DNA of 64,000 bases. It comes from Poseidonibacter antarcticus (lineage in GTDB: Bacteria > Campylobacterota > Campylobacteria > Campylobacterales > Arcobacteraceae). The position numbers and the translations under genes were made by a program. Below, in pieces: positions 16,820-26,674 of the stretch. Position 1 is the stretch's first letter; each line of letters opens with the position of its first letter. Under the pieces are notes generated by a model. The model saw only the letters and a list, made by a program, of their open reading frames with translations, ran no database searches and had not been told where the DNA came from. The stretch lies in contig NZ_RCWF01000002.1 in assembly GCF_003667345.1 (NCBI RefSeq), forward strand, positions 62,001 to 126,000, read 5' to 3'.

Positions 16820-19006
16820 AGCACCAAAACCACCTTGTGATGGATGTGCGTCTGTATATCCTACAACTCTTGGATGTGTATCTAGAAACTGTTTAACAGC
16901 ATATGATAATTTTCCTGTACCAATTCCATGATAAACTAAAACTTCATCAAAACCTGCTATTAGGGCATCTGATAGAAATTTATCTAGATTTCCAATAGCT
17001 TCATCGCTTCTTTGTCCATGTAAATCAAGTTTTACATGACCTGATGATGGTTTTTGAATTGTTACTGTTGCTTTTATAGGTTTTTTTTTTAGTTTTGGTG
17101 GGTTTCCTGATTTATGTAAATCATTTAATTTTACTTGAACTTTCATTCCCATATCATTTTCAATAAATGCTTTTGTACCTTTTATAGAAACTAATGTACC
17201 TTTTGTACTTCTATATTTTACTCTATCACCTATTTTAAGCTCAACTGGATCTTGAACTTTTGTAGTTTTAATTTCACTGGCTTTTTTATGTGCAATATTT
17301 AAATGCTGATGAGATTCTCCTACTAATTTTGCTTTAATAGCTTTTTTAGCTTCATCTCTAGCATCTTTATATTCTTTGTGTAGTTTCGATTTTTCTGAAT
17401 AAATATGCTCATCAAGTGTTTCTTTTTGCTCTTCTAAATTTTTTGATAATTTTTCCATTTTAGAAATTTCACCATTTAATTTTTCAATTTTTAGCTTATA
17501 TTCTTTTTCAAGTTCACTACTTCGCTCTATTAATTCATTTAATTTATCTTTATCATCACCATAAACTTCTTTTGCTTTTTTAACTACATTATTTGGAATT
17601 CCATATCTTGAAGCTGTTTCAAAAGCATAAGATCTTCCAATAGTTCCTTGTAAAAATTCATAAGTTGGTTTTCTATTTGCTTCATCATAAAGTGCAGCTA
17701 TTAATTCTACTTCATCATTTGAAGCCATAAGTGCGGCTAATCTTTTATGGTGAGTTGTGATAATAATCTTTATATCTTTTTTTATTAATTCTTCAATTAT
17801 TACTTTAAATAATGAAGCTGCTTCATCTGAATCTGTTCCTAATTCAATTTCATCAACTCCAACTATTGCATTTTTACTTGTGAAAAGTTTTGAGAACTCT
17901 TGCATTCTTCCTGCAAATGTAGAAATATCATTTTTTACACTTTGAGGATCATCTAAAACTGCATTTATTGATTTAAAATTTCCTATAGTTGTATCATGAT
18001 GAGCTTTATAAGGGATTAGATATTTTGAAAGAAATACTGCTGATAAAATAGATTTTAACATCATAGTTTTACCACCCGCATTTACCCCTGTAATCATTAC
18101 AACAGATTTTGTAAAATTAACACTTATAGGTTTTGGGTCATGAAGTGCAGGATGACAAAAATCAACCAATTTATTTACATTTTTTTTACTAGGAATTATA
18201 AAGTTTTTATCACTTACTTTTGCAAAGAATAATCTAGCTTGATAATGATCAAATCTATCAAACTCTTTGTTTATAAATTTTAGAAACATTAAGTTCTTTT
18301 CAAATAAAGAAGATATTTGCTTACATATTTTTAAAAGAATTTCTTCTTGTTTATTTAATAAATCATTCTGTTTTTGTTTTAATGCACTTACACTATGTGG
18401 AAGTACATAAAAAAATCCAGAGTTTGATCTATCAATTACAGAAGCTTTTAATATATGATTAAAGCCACCTCTTACAAGTAATGACTCTTCCCCATTTATA
18501 TAATGAACTTGTGAATCAACAAGGTAAGATCTAACTTTTTGATTATTGATAATTTTGTATAAACTTTGTTTTATTTGCTCTTTATTAGCAGTTATTGAAG
18601 CTTTGATTGAATCAAATTCTTCATTAATTCCATTTTTTAATTTTGATCTATCATCAAAATAATCACAAATAGCCATAATTTCATCAGGAATAATAATCTT
18701 ATCTATCCATTCTTGAAGTTTTCCATCAAAATTAAATCTTTTTAAATATGTAAAATATTTAATTATCTTTGTAAATTCAATAATATCATCAATTTTTAAG
18801 ACACCCTGCTTTTGGATATGCATCAAAGCTGTATCCAAGTTGGCAACATCATTTGGTGCTTTTACATCAAATTTTTCTAATTCTTTTATTAACTTATGAT
18901 GAAGATTAATATCACCTTCTAAGATAATAGACTTTTGTCTTGCTAAGTATTTTGAGAATGACTCTATATAGTCATGTAAATCTAGTTTTTTTAATATTTC
19001 TTGCAT
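16802..19006 (-). CDS. mutS2: MutS2 (Smr-domain endonuclease / ribosome rescue ATPase)
   Basis: The 734-residue protein has a MutS-like core clamp without a mismatch-binding domain, then ATPase motifs GVNAGGKTMMLKSI (Walker A, about residue 310) and NAIVGVDEIELGTDSDEAA (Walker B), a coiled-coil segment rich in Glu/Lys (about 480-570), a KOW-like region, and a C-terminal Smr domain with LDLHGQRSDEAI and YHGIGTGKLS. MutS2 proteins suppress recombination or split collided ribosomes, depending on the species; the Smr domain can cut nucleic acid. The HGIGTG loop of the Smr domain is intact. It is transcribed alone and converges with the preceding pair of hypothetical genes. Confidence 0.93.
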   Translation of the reverse strand: MQEILKKLDLHDYIESFSKYLARQKSIILEGDINLHHKLIKELEKFDVKAPNDVANLDTALMHIQKQGVLKIDDIIEFTKIIKYFTYLKRFNFDGKLQEWIDKIIIPDEIMAICDYFDDRSKLKNGINEEFDSIKASITANKEQIKQSLYKIINNQKVRSYLVDSQVHYINGEESLLVRGGFNHILKASVIDRSNSGFFYVLPHSVSALKQKQNDLLNKQEEILLKICKQISSLFEKNLMFLKFINKEFDRFDHYQARLFFAKVSDKNFIIPSKKNVNKLVDFCHPALHDPKPISVNFTKSVVMITGVNAGGKTMMLKSILSAVFLSKYLIPYKAHHDTTIGNFKSINAVLDDPQSVKNDISTFAGRMQEFSKLFTSKNAIVGVDEIELGTDSDEAASLFKVIIEELIKKDIKIIITTHHKRLAALMASNDEVELIAALYDEANRKPTYEFLQGTIGRSYAFETASRYGIPNNVVKKAKEVYGDDKDKLNELIERSSELEKEYKLKIEKLNGEISKMEKLSKNLEEQKETLDEHIYSEKSKLHKEYKDARDEAKKAIKAKLVGESHQHLNIAHKKASEIKTTKVQDPVELKIGDRVKYRSTKGTLVSIKGTKAFIENDMGMKVQVKLNDLHKSGNPPKLKKKPIKATVTIQKPSSGHVKLDLHGQRSDEAIGNLDKFLSDALIAGFDEVLVYHGIGTGKLSYAVKQFLDTHPRVVGYTDAHPSQGGFGAKVIKL

Positions 19007-19110
19007 AGTGCGAATTATATCTAAATGCTCTTAATATATTTCAATCTATTTAAGCTATTTATTTATTTTTACTGATATTATTTATTTAACTTATAAATAA
19101 GGCCAACTCT

Positions 19111-19764
19111 ATGACAATGGAAACAATAATTACCTTTGCTAGTATTTCAATACTTTTAGTTATATCACCAGGACCCAATGGTGTACTTTTTCTAAAAACT
19201 GTTCCTCTATATGGTAAAAAATGTGCAATGAGTAATCTTTTTGGAATTTTTATAGCAACCTATGTTCACGGTGCTTTATCATTTTTTGGTTTATCTGCAA
19301 TTGTACTTTCTTCTTCAAATTTATTTATGCTTGTAAAAGTTACAGGAGCATTGTATTTATTATATTTAGGTCTTAAATCTTTATATTCACTATTTAAAAA
19401 AGAAAATAAATTAGAGAATAAATTAAATAAACCTATAAAAAAAGATAAAAAGAAAACTTATAAAATATTTTTTCTTGAAGGCTTTTTAACTCAGATTCTA
19501 AATCCAAAAGTATCTATGTTTTATTTAGCTGCACTTCCTCAACTTATTAATTTTAAAACAGCCAATACAATAGATATTTTTACTTTGGTATCTATACATA
19601 CTTTTACTATACTTATATGGTTTACTGCTTTTATATTTTTATTAGGGAAAGGATCAAAAGCTTTTCAATCAGTATTTATAAAAAAGAGTATTCAAGGTTT
19701 AACAGGAGTTGCTTTTGTATATTTAAGCTATAAGATTTTATCTATTGAATCAAGTACAAAATAA
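19111..19764 (+). CDS. LysE/RhtB family amino-acid exporter
   Basis: This 217-residue protein has six hydrophobic helices and the LysE-family motif SISILLVISPGPNGVLFLKT (Ser-Pro-Gly-Pro) in TM1, plus GALYLLYLGLKSL and FLEGFLTQILNPKVSMFYLAALPQ, where the Asn-Pro-Lys is the second family signature. Members export amino acids or related metabolites from the cytosol. The start MTMET is preceded by a weak AAGGCC site. A stem-loop terminator follows the stop. Substrate not evident. Confidence 0.87.
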   Translation: MTMETIITFASISILLVISPGPNGVLFLKTVPLYGKKCAMSNLFGIFIATYVHGALSFFGLSAIVLSSSNLFMLVKVTGALYLLYLGLKSLYSLFKKENKLENKLNKPIKKDKKKTYKIFFLEGFLTQILNPKVSMFYLAALPQLINFKTANTIDIFTLVSIHTFTILIWFTAFIFLLGKGSKAFQSVFIKKSIQGLTGVAFVYLSYKILSIESSTK

Positions 19765-19791
19765 GAAGATTCCTTATAATAAAGAGTCTTC
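19765..19791 (+). terminator. Terminator hairpin after the LysE gene
   Basis: Arms GAAGATTC (19765-19772) and GAGTCTTC (19784-19791) pair over 8 bp with one T-G wobble and an 11-nt loop, followed by CTTTAGTTTTTAT. It separates convergent genes and may serve both. Confidence 0.6.
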
Positions 19792-19800
19792 CTTTAGTTT

Positions 19801-21135
19801 TTATATAAAATATTGCCAGTAAACTAAGGCAATAGCAGTAATAGCAATAATACCAATAATATTAAATACTACACCAAATTTTGCCATTTGTTTTACTTTT
19901 ATAGCACCACTACTCATTGCAATTGCATTTGGTGGTGTTGCAATTGGCAGCATAAATGCATAAGAAGCACAAATCGTTGCAATCATCAATAATAAAGTCA
20001 TATCCATATGTGTAGCTTCACCTAATGAATAAATAATAGGAAGCGCAATTGAAATAAGAGCTGTATTTGATGTAATCTCTGTTGTAAATGTAATAATTGC
20101 AGCAACCATTAAAATCAATACAACAACAGGTAAATCAGTTAAAGAAAGCATATAATTTGCTACTTCATTTGCTAAACCTGTATTTGAAAATGCTTTTGCA
20201 ATTGTAAAACCAGCACCAAATAAGAAGATAATTTCATAAGGAATATTTTTTGCATCTTCCCATGTAATAAATCCTATTTTTGGAACAAACATTAAAAGTC
20301 CAAAACCTAATAATATTGCAGTCTCATTAAGACCTAATCCTGAATAATAAGGCTCGATTTTTGAGTTTACTAATAAAAGTGTAATTAATCCTAATAAGAT
20401 ATATACTAATCTTTTTTGATCAGGTAATAACTTTTCTTTTAAGTCAAGTTTATTATCAAGTTTTATATCACTTAATCCTAAAGATAAAACCCATGGAATT
20501 AAAATCAGCATAACAATAGCTAATGGTCCTGTTAATAAAATCCATTGAATAAATGCAATTGGTTCAATGGAATGTTGTTCCATAAATCCCATAAGAATCA
20601 AGTTAGGAGGTGTTCCAATTGGTGTAATAATCCCACCAATACTACATCCATAAGCAATAGCTAAAGCTAATCTTGCTTTGAATTTTATATTATCAGTTAA
20701 AAATATAGCAATTGGAATTAAAAGCAATGCCGATGTAGAGTTTGATAATATCGAACTTAACAATGCAGCTGTAATTGCTAATGAAAAAATCATTCCTCGA
20801 GGAGTTGAAGGGAAAATCATTAATAATTTATTTGAAATATATTTATGTAAATTGATTTTTTGTGTTGCAATAGCAATCATAAAACCACCCATAAAAAGAA
20901 AAATTGTCGTATTTGAATAATTTGCAGTTGTAGTTTTAATATCCAAAATCCCAAATGCAGGGAAAAGTACAATAGGAAGTAACGAAACAACACCAATTGG
21001 TAAAGCTTCGTTTGTCCACATTACAACAAGTAGAGCAATTAATGCAATCAAAATAGAATGTTGTGTATTAAAAAACATACTTGCAAGGAAAAAAAATCCT
21101 GCAGATATAACTAATGAAATAAATATATTTTTCAT
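19801..21135 (-). CDS. DASS/SLC13 family anion symporter
   Basis: Taking the ATG at 21133-21135, preceded by AAGGATTGACT, gives 444 residues; a TTG two codons earlier is less likely. The protein has 11-12 hydrophobic helices with the two SNT-type motifs of divalent-anion sodium symporters: SILSNSTSALLLIPIAIFL in the first half and TEITSNTALISIALPI in the second, and the paired IGTPPNLILMG and IATPPNAIAMS loops. Such transporters import C4-dicarboxylates, citrate or sulfate with sodium. The exact substrate is not readable. It follows mogA by 9 nt, so it is the last gene of the long leftward aroB-to-mogA transcript. Confidence 0.88.
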   Translation of the reverse strand: MKNIFISLVISAGFFFLASMFFNTQHSILIALIALLVVMWTNEALPIGVVSLLPIVLFPAFGILDIKTTTANYSNTTIFLFMGGFMIAIATQKINLHKYISNKLLMIFPSTPRGMIFSLAITAALLSSILSNSTSALLLIPIAIFLTDNIKFKARLALAIAYGCSIGGIITPIGTPPNLILMGFMEQHSIEPIAFIQWILLTGPLAIVMLILIPWVLSLGLSDIKLDNKLDLKEKLLPDQKRLVYILLGLITLLLVNSKIEPYYSGLGLNETAILLGFGLLMFVPKIGFITWEDAKNIPYEIIFLFGAGFTIAKAFSNTGLANEVANYMLSLTDLPVVVLILMVAAIITFTTEITSNTALISIALPIIYSLGEATHMDMTLLLMIATICASYAFMLPIATPPNAIAMSSGAIKVKQMAKFGVVFNIIGIIAITAIALVYWQYFI

Positions 21136-21144
21136 AGTCAATCC

Positions 21145-21684
21145 TTACTTTTTCTTTGGTCTAAAAGGCTTGATTACTTCTTCATTACAAACTAAGAAAG
21201 GACCCTCCATTAAATCAATACAATAAGGAATAGCAGGAAAAACTGCATCCAAACATTCTCTAATAGATTTTGGTTTTCCAGGAAGATTTACAATAAGTGA
21301 ACTTCCTCTTAATCCTGCTGTTTGTCTTGAAAGAATTGCAGTTGGTACAAATTTTAAAGACTCAGCACGCATTAACTCACCAAAACCTGGCATCATTCTA
21401 TCGCATACTGCCTCAGTAGCTTCTGGAGTTACATCACGTGCAGAAGGACCTGTCCCTCCTGTTGTTACAACTAAACAACAACCTTCATTGTCAACTAAAT
21501 CTTTCATTGTTTCCTCAAGAGTTTGTTGGTCATCTTCAACACATCTATAAACTTCTTCCCAAGGAGATGTTAAATAATCATTCATTGTATCAATAATTGC
21601 ACGACCAGATAAATCTTCATAAATACCTTTACTAGCCCTATCACTAGCTGTAATTATTCCAATTCTCGCTTTTTTTTCATTCAC
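21145..21684 (-). CDS. mogA: Molybdopterin adenylyltransferase
   Basis: This 179-residue protein adenylylates molybdopterin before molybdate insertion in molybdenum cofactor synthesis. It carries the MoCF family motifs IGIITASDRASKGIYEDLSG, TTGGTGPSARDVTPEAT and VNLPGKPKSI, which together make the nucleotide and pterin site. It starts at GTG with AAGGA 7 nt upstream; an overlapping ATG is out of frame. It is placed between bioV and the DASS transporter on one strand with small gaps. The sequence makes the assignment as MogA rather than MoaB more likely through the DVTPEAT and late LPG-KPK segments. Confidence 0.9.
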   Translation of the reverse strand: MNEKKARIGIITASDRASKGIYEDLSGRAIIDTMNDYLTSPWEEVYRCVEDDQQTLEETMKDLVDNEGCCLVVTTGGTGPSARDVTPEATEAVCDRMMPGFGELMRAESLKFVPTAILSRQTAGLRGSSLIVNLPGKPKSIRECLDAVFPAIPYCIDLMEGPFLVCNEEVIKPFRPKKK

Positions 21685-21708
21685 TGTAATTCCTTAATAT
21701 ATTAAATT

Positions 21709-22248
21709 TTATTTATTTAAAATATGTCCAACGTCTTTTATATAATAAACTGTTGCATATTTAGTAAAAAATTCTTTTGCTTTTAACGATTCGATAATTT
21801 TATCTTTTGAACCTAAAAAGACTTCAATCTTAGTCCCCTTAAGCAGCAAAGCATTAAGCTTTTCTTCACTCCATTCATAATTTAGTAATTCATCTAGTTC
21901 TTCGTATTTTCCTAATTTAAAATATTTAGTACAATCAATATTACTAGGATAAGTAATATTATTTAAGAAATTATTGCAATAAGCCATTTCATCTTTTTTG
22001 AAAAACATTAATTGCATTCTTTTAAATTTTTTATCTTTAGTTTGGAAAAAAGCAGGAGAGAAGAGTTGAAGTTTATCAACTCTTTGATTTGAATTTAGTA
22101 CTTCTTCAAAAGCTTTTATAGCTCCATGTGAAAAACCTGATATTGTAAAATCATTTTTTATAATATATTCAGAAAAAAGTTCTTCTTCATTTTCTAAAGA
22201 AAAACCTGAAAAATAATTTTTAGATATCATCAGATGTAATAACCTCAT
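21709..22248 (-). CDS. bioV: Pimeloyl-ACP methyl ester esterase BioV-like
   Basis: The 179-residue protein is a short alpha/beta hydrolase. The nucleophile elbow GFSHGA lies near residue 38-43, an Asp candidate is in GSKDKIIE, and the catalytic His is in VGHILNK at the very end. Size and the GFSHGA motif match BioV, the esterase that ends pimeloyl-ACP assembly for biotin in Helicobacter and relatives in place of BioH. The first ATG gives 29 nt overlap with the preceding gene; an ATG six codons later (MISKNYF) overlaps by 11 nt and equals the usual BioV start more closely. Ribosome sites do not decide. Confidence 0.75.
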   Translation of the reverse strand: MRLLHLMISKNYFSGFSLENEEELFSEYIIKNDFTISGFSHGAIKAFEEVLNSNQRVDKLQLFSPAFFQTKDKKFKRMQLMFFKKDEMAYCNNFLNNITYPSNIDCTKYFKLGKYEELDELLNYEWSEEKLNALLLKGTKIEVFLGSKDKIIESLKAKEFFTKYATVYYIKDVGHILNK

Positions 22249-23686
22249 TTTTAAGCATTATCTCTTTTAATCTAGTTATCTCATCAGCATTGTGTGATAA
22301 TTCAGCTCTCAAATCATTTTTAATATTATTTAATAATTCATCAACAGAATTTGACATTTTATATTTATTTACTATTTCATTTGCAATTTTATCTGCACTC
22401 TCTAAATCTTTATGATTTATTGCATATTTTTCTTTTTTCATCACTTCTACACCAATAAAACCAGCTAAATCTCTTCTAATATTTTCACATAATTCATGAT
22501 AAGAAGGATATGTAGCATTAATTTTTTCAACACTTTCATCAAATAAAGCTACTTTATTCTTTGAAACAAATGCTTTTGATGCTTGATAAATAGATAAAAT
22601 CTCTTTTTGTTTTTCATCTAATATCTTAATTTGTTTTTTCCCAAACTGAAGTTTATTCTTTGCTATTTCAATATCGTCACTATCTAATATTTTTGAGTTT
22701 CTTTTTATCATATTTAATAAAGCTTCATTAATTAATGTAGCTAAGGCAGCAGAACTAAAACCTGAAGTATCAATTGATAGTTGCTCGATATTTATTTCAT
22801 GATTTTTTTCATTTAGATATAATTCTAAAATCTTTTTTCTATCTTCAATATTAGGAAGTCCAACATGAACTCGTCTATCAAATCTTCCTGCTCTTAAAAG
22901 TGCTTCGTCTAATACTTCAACTTTATTAGTTGCAGCAATTACAATAACACCACTATCACCTTCAAAACCATCCATTTGAGTTAGTAATTCATTTAAAGTA
23001 GATTCTCTCTCATCATTGGAAGTTCCACTTCTTTTTTTACCAACTGCATCAATTTCATCTATAAAAACAATAGCAGGAGCACTTTGTTTTGCTTTTGCAA
23101 ATAGTTCTCTAACTTTCTTTGCACCCATTCCTACGTATATTTGTACAAATGATGCACCACTTTGATAGAAAAAAGGAACATCAGCTTCACCTGCAACTGC
23201 ACGTGCAATTAATGTTTTTCCAACTCCTGGAGGTCCAATTAAAAGAACACCTTTTGGTAATTTTACACCATATTTTAAGTACTTTTTGGGTTCATTTAAA
23301 AAATCTACTACTTCTTCAAGTTCTTCTTTGATTTCTTTTATTCCAGCAACATCTTTAAAAGTTACATTCGAAGTTACTGCTTGAATATTTGTGTTTAAAT
23401 CTTCATTTGAAGCATTTGCTTTTGATTCTTCTAATTGAGAACTAAATGATTTAATTTTTTTATTTTTATTAAAATACTCTTTTAATTTATCTTGTTTTAA
23501 CTTTATTACTAAAGCTACAAAAAGTAAAATAAATAAAAATCCTATTCCTAAATAATATGAACTTCCCTCTATATGAGAGCCGCCTTTATAAAGTGTATAT
23601 AAAAAAAGAATTAATAAAACCATGGCAGAAATTGCCATTAGTTTAAAATTCTTATCTAATATTTTATTATCTGAATTTTGCGACAT
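22220..23686 (-). CDS. FtsH-like AAA ATPase lacking the protease motif
   Basis: This 488-residue protein has two N-terminal transmembrane helices (about 15-32 and 44-61), then a full FtsH AAA module: [15 protein letters not shown], Walker A GPPGVGKT, Walker [12 protein letters not shown] and second region [22 protein letters not shown]. In FtsH the next domain starts with the zinc motif HEAGH; here the same place (about 361-372) reads [12 protein letters not shown], so the HExxH is gone. A vestigial M41 fold remains ([19 protein letters not shown] aligns with the usual DLERAT-IA-MV-YGMS). It is therefore a membrane unfoldase without its own protease. It overlaps mtaB by 20 nt and bioV by 11-29 nt. 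Confidence 0.85.
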   Translation of the reverse strand: MSQNSDNKILDKNFKLMAISAMVLLILFLYTLYKGGSHIEGSSYYLGIGFLFILLFVALVIKLKQDKLKEYFNKNKKIKSFSSQLEESKANASNEDLNTNIQAVTSNVTFKDVAGIKEIKEELEEVVDFLNEPKKYLKYGVKLPKGVLLIGPPGVGKTLIARAVAGEADVPFFYQSGASFVQIYVGMGAKKVRELFAKAKQSAPAIVFIDEIDAVGKKRSGTSNDERESTLNELLTQMDGFEGDSGVIVIAATNKVEVLDEALLRAGRFDRRVHVGLPNIEDRKKILELYLNEKNHEINIEQLSIDTSGFSSAALATLINEALLNMIKRNSKILDSDDIEIAKNKLQFGKKQIKILDEKQKEILSIYQASKAFVSKNKVALFDESVEKINATYPSYHELCENIRRDLAGFIGVEVMKKEKYAINHKDLESADKIANEIVNKYKMSNSVDELLNNIKNDLRAELSHNADEITRLKEIMLKNEVITSDDI

Positions 23687-24935
23687 TATTTTTAGCCTTT
23701 ACATCATAATCATCAATAAATATCCAATCGCCTACTAAATCAACAGTAGAATCAATTTCAATATGATTAAAATGTTGATCTAAACCTATGTATTTCCCAT
23801 TTTTTTCTTGTTCTATTAATATTTCTAAAGTTTTATTATTGTTTTTTCTAAAATTATAATTTTTTTCTTCAATAATTTTAGTTAATTCGTTATAACGTAA
23901 TTTTGCAATATTACCACGAACTTCAGGTTTCATAGTTGCACTTGGTGTTCCATCTCTTTTTGAATATGTAAATGCATGTACATGTGTAAGAGGGAATTTA
24001 TGAAGATTTTCCATAGCTTCTTTCCATAATTCTTCAGTTTCACCTGGGTGTCCTACAATAAAGTCAGTTCCTAAAGCATAGCCATTTTCACTTAAAAATT
24101 CAAAAAGCTCTAAATCTGATAAAACTTTATTTCTTCTATTCATAATTTTTAGCATATCTTTTGAAGTATGTTGAAGTGCAATATGTAGATGCTTTGCCAT
24201 AAATGGTTCATTTACCAATTCTTTAAATTCATCATCAATTTGAATAGGCTCAATACTTCCCATTCTAATTCTTCTAACACCTTTGATTTGTGACATTTTC
24301 TTTAAAAGTTTTGCTAATGAAGTATGCTGTTTTTTTCCATAAGAACCTACATTTGTTCCTGTTAAAATAAATTCACCAAATCCATTTGATGCTAAAGTTT
24401 CAACTTGTTCTAATATTTTTTCTTCACTATAAGATCTTGCATCTCCACGTACGTGAGGAATAATACAATATGAACATCTAAAATCACAACCTTCTTGAAT
24501 TTTGATAAAAGCTCTACTTTTACCTATAAATTCTTCTACGATTGTATTATCAAGATGTTCTAAATCACCAGCTTGGAAAAATCTATCTTCTTGTTGTAAA
24601 AGTTCATTTATTTTTTCTTTTTCTGAATGTCCAAATAAAGCATCAACTTTTTCTTCTTTAAATAAACTCTCACCTTTTGTCCATACTCCACACCCTGTAA
24701 ATACAACTCTTGGATCTTTTGGAAGTTTCTTTAAAGAATTTATATAACCACGAGCTGTACTATCAGCACCATTTGTAACAGTACATGAGTTAATAACTAC
24801 AACATCTGCATCTTTTTCATTTTGTGTAACATCAAAATCTTTTAAGTTACTCATCATAACTTGTGTATCAAAAACATTTGTTCTACATCCAAATGTTTTA
24901 AAATATACTTTTTGTTTATCTTTAGTAAAATTCAT
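23667..24935 (-). CDS. mtaB: tRNA t6A37 methylthiotransferase
   Basis: The 422-residue radical-SAM methylthiotransferase converts t6A37 to ms2t6A37 in tRNA decoding ANN codons. It shows the MTTase N-terminal domain with VYFKTFGCRTNVFDTQVM, VINSCTVTNGAD and FTGCGVWTK (cysteines for the auxiliary cluster), the radical SAM motif GCDFRCSYCIIPHVRG (CxxxCxxC), and the downstream GTNVGSYG and FIVGHPGETEE segments. A C-terminal TRAM-like region is reduced. CRTN rather than CQMN is the MtaB/RimO-distinguishing form seen in MtaB. It is the third gene of the leftward aroB cluster. Confidence 0.9.
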   Translation of the reverse strand: MNFTKDKQKVYFKTFGCRTNVFDTQVMMSNLKDFDVTQNEKDADVVVINSCTVTNGADSTARGYINSLKKLPKDPRVVFTGCGVWTKGESLFKEEKVDALFGHSEKEKINELLQQEDRFFQAGDLEHLDNTIVEEFIGKSRAFIKIQEGCDFRCSYCIIPHVRGDARSYSEEKILEQVETLASNGFGEFILTGTNVGSYGKKQHTSLAKLLKKMSQIKGVRRIRMGSIEPIQIDDEFKELVNEPFMAKHLHIALQHTSKDMLKIMNRRNKVLSDLELFEFLSENGYALGTDFIVGHPGETEELWKEAMENLHKFPLTHVHAFTYSKRDGTPSATMKPEVRGNIAKLRYNELTKIIEEKNYNFRKNNNKTLEILIEQEKNGKYIGLDQHFNHIEIDSTVDLVGDWIFIDDYDVKAKNNVAKFR

Positions 24936-24943
24936 GTATTTTC

Positions 24944-26674
24944 TTAACCCTCTATATCTTCTAAGTCTTCTGGTTTTGGTCTATTTGAACGTGATGGACC
25001 ATAATGATTTTCCGTATTATTCATATTAATTTGTTGAGTAGGATATGCAATATGAATATCATCTTCTTTCATAAATGCTTCTAATATCTCTGGACTCATA
25101 GTACTTCTTAATTGTAAAGCTGCATAAGAATTTGTAAGATACCATCCTGAAATTACAATTCCATACGATTCAACAAAAGTGAATACACGTGGTTCAACTC
25201 CTGTTGCTCTAAGTTGATATTTACTTCTCATTTTGCTTAACTGTTTTCTTGTAATATCTGTATAACCTTTTGAATAATGCTTTAAAATATCTCTTGAAAT
25301 TTTTTGTGCTTTTTTATAATTTGAATCAAAAGTAATAGTAATATCAATACCATCCCAAACAGTTCTAAGTCCTGAATGTGTATAGTTTGCAATCATTTCA
25401 GAGAATATATAATTATTTGGAATAAAGAAAATACGACCTGTTCTTCTATTTACTGTATATGAAGTATAAGTAATATCTTCTCTAATTGTGATTTTAAATA
25501 GTGAAATATCTAAAACATCACCAACAGCTTGAACACCACTTCTACTTACTTTAATTCTATCACCAACTTGTATAGAACCAGATGTAACCATTACCATCCA
25601 TCCAAATATAGACATAAACCAATCTTTTAAAGCAATAGCAATACCAGCTGATGCAAACCCTAAAATTGTTACAAGATATGAAACATTATCAATATACGAA
25701 AACATTAAAATCATCACAATTAAAAATACAACTGTAAAGTTAATAATTTTATTTGTCATATAGTAACTCTCATTTTGTGAGAAGTATTTTTTAAGTGCAA
25801 GTTTTACTAAAAATGAAACGAATGCTAAAACTAAAAGTATTATAAATATAAAAAGAACTTTTTCAACTTGTTGTGATATTTGATTTTTAATCTCTAAAAT
25901 TACTTGTTCGATTTTTCTTGTATAAACTTCTTCTGTAGTTGATACAATTTCTAAAACCATATTAAAATCTTTTTTCTGCTTATCTAGAAAAGTAATCTTT
26001 TCTTTATAATCACTTCTTTGTTCTAAATTAAATAGTTCTAAATATAAAAAGAGTTCTTCGTCTAACTTAATTGTTAAATCACTAATATCTTCTTCTCTAT
26101 TTTTAAATTGGTTTTTACTATCTTCTAACTTTTTAATTTGAGAAAGTGCATTTATAATACCAAAAGGATTTGATATATGATCATAAGCTTCAATTTCTGG
26201 AGGATTAATAAAGCCACCAATTGGTGATCCCTTATACTCTTCTATTAATTCAAGTTCATTTTCTTTTACTCTTATTTTATTATGAAGTTGGTATACCTGC
26301 TCTTCTTCTGCATTTTTCTTATTTGTTAAACTTCTCTTTAAAATAGCTAGTTCTGTAGATATTTTTCTATATGAAAGATAATTAGAATATCTTTTTAAAA
26401 GAATATTATTTTTTAATCCTAATTCAATTTTTTTAATCTTTTCAAGTAAACTTTCAATTTTTGCAAGATTTTGAATATTAATCTCTTTTTTTTTCTTTTC
26501 TTCTAACTCTTTTTTTTCTTTTTCTTTTAATTCAATTTGTGCTTCATTGAATTTTTCTTTTATTATATTTTGTTCGATTTTTTTAACTTCTGCTTTATCT
26601 TTTTTATCAACAACTTCACTTTCGGCAAAAACTGTAATTGTAAAAATAAATATTAATAATAAATTTTTAAGCAC
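24944..26674 (-). CDS. Mechanosensitive ion channel (MscS family) with long N-terminal region
   Basis: At 576 residues this is larger than MscS. A signal peptide (LKNLLLIFIFTITVFAESE) is followed by about 230 residues of charged coiled coil in the periplasm, then three to four transmembrane helices (about 270-370). The pore helix and beta domain carry ITILGFASAGIAIALKDW, MSIFGWMVMVTSGSIQVGDRIKV and FFIPNNYIFSEMIANYT, the family core. It opens under membrane tension to release solutes. It starts at GTG inside the end of aroB (8-nt overlap) with GAGGG upstream. The C-terminal tail is Asn/Pro-rich. Confidence 0.88.
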   Translation of the reverse strand: MLKNLLLIFIFTITVFAESEVVDKKDKAEVKKIEQNIIKEKFNEAQIELKEKEKKELEEKKKKEINIQNLAKIESLLEKIKKIELGLKNNILLKRYSNYLSYRKISTELAILKRSLTNKKNAEEEQVYQLHNKIRVKENELELIEEYKGSPIGGFINPPEIEAYDHISNPFGIINALSQIKKLEDSKNQFKNREEDISDLTIKLDEELFLYLELFNLEQRSDYKEKITFLDKQKKDFNMVLEIVSTTEEVYTRKIEQVILEIKNQISQQVEKVLFIFIILLVLAFVSFLVKLALKKYFSQNESYYMTNKIINFTVVFLIVMILMFSYIDNVSYLVTILGFASAGIAIALKDWFMSIFGWMVMVTSGSIQVGDRIKVSRSGVQAVGDVLDISLFKITIREDITYTSYTVNRRTGRIFFIPNNYIFSEMIANYTHSGLRTVWDGIDITITFDSNYKKAQKISRDILKHYSKGYTDITRKQLSKMRSKYQLRATGVEPRVFTFVESYGIVISGWYLTNSYAALQLRSTMSPEILEAFMKEDDIHIAYPTQQINMNNTENHYGPSRSNRPKPEDLEDIEG

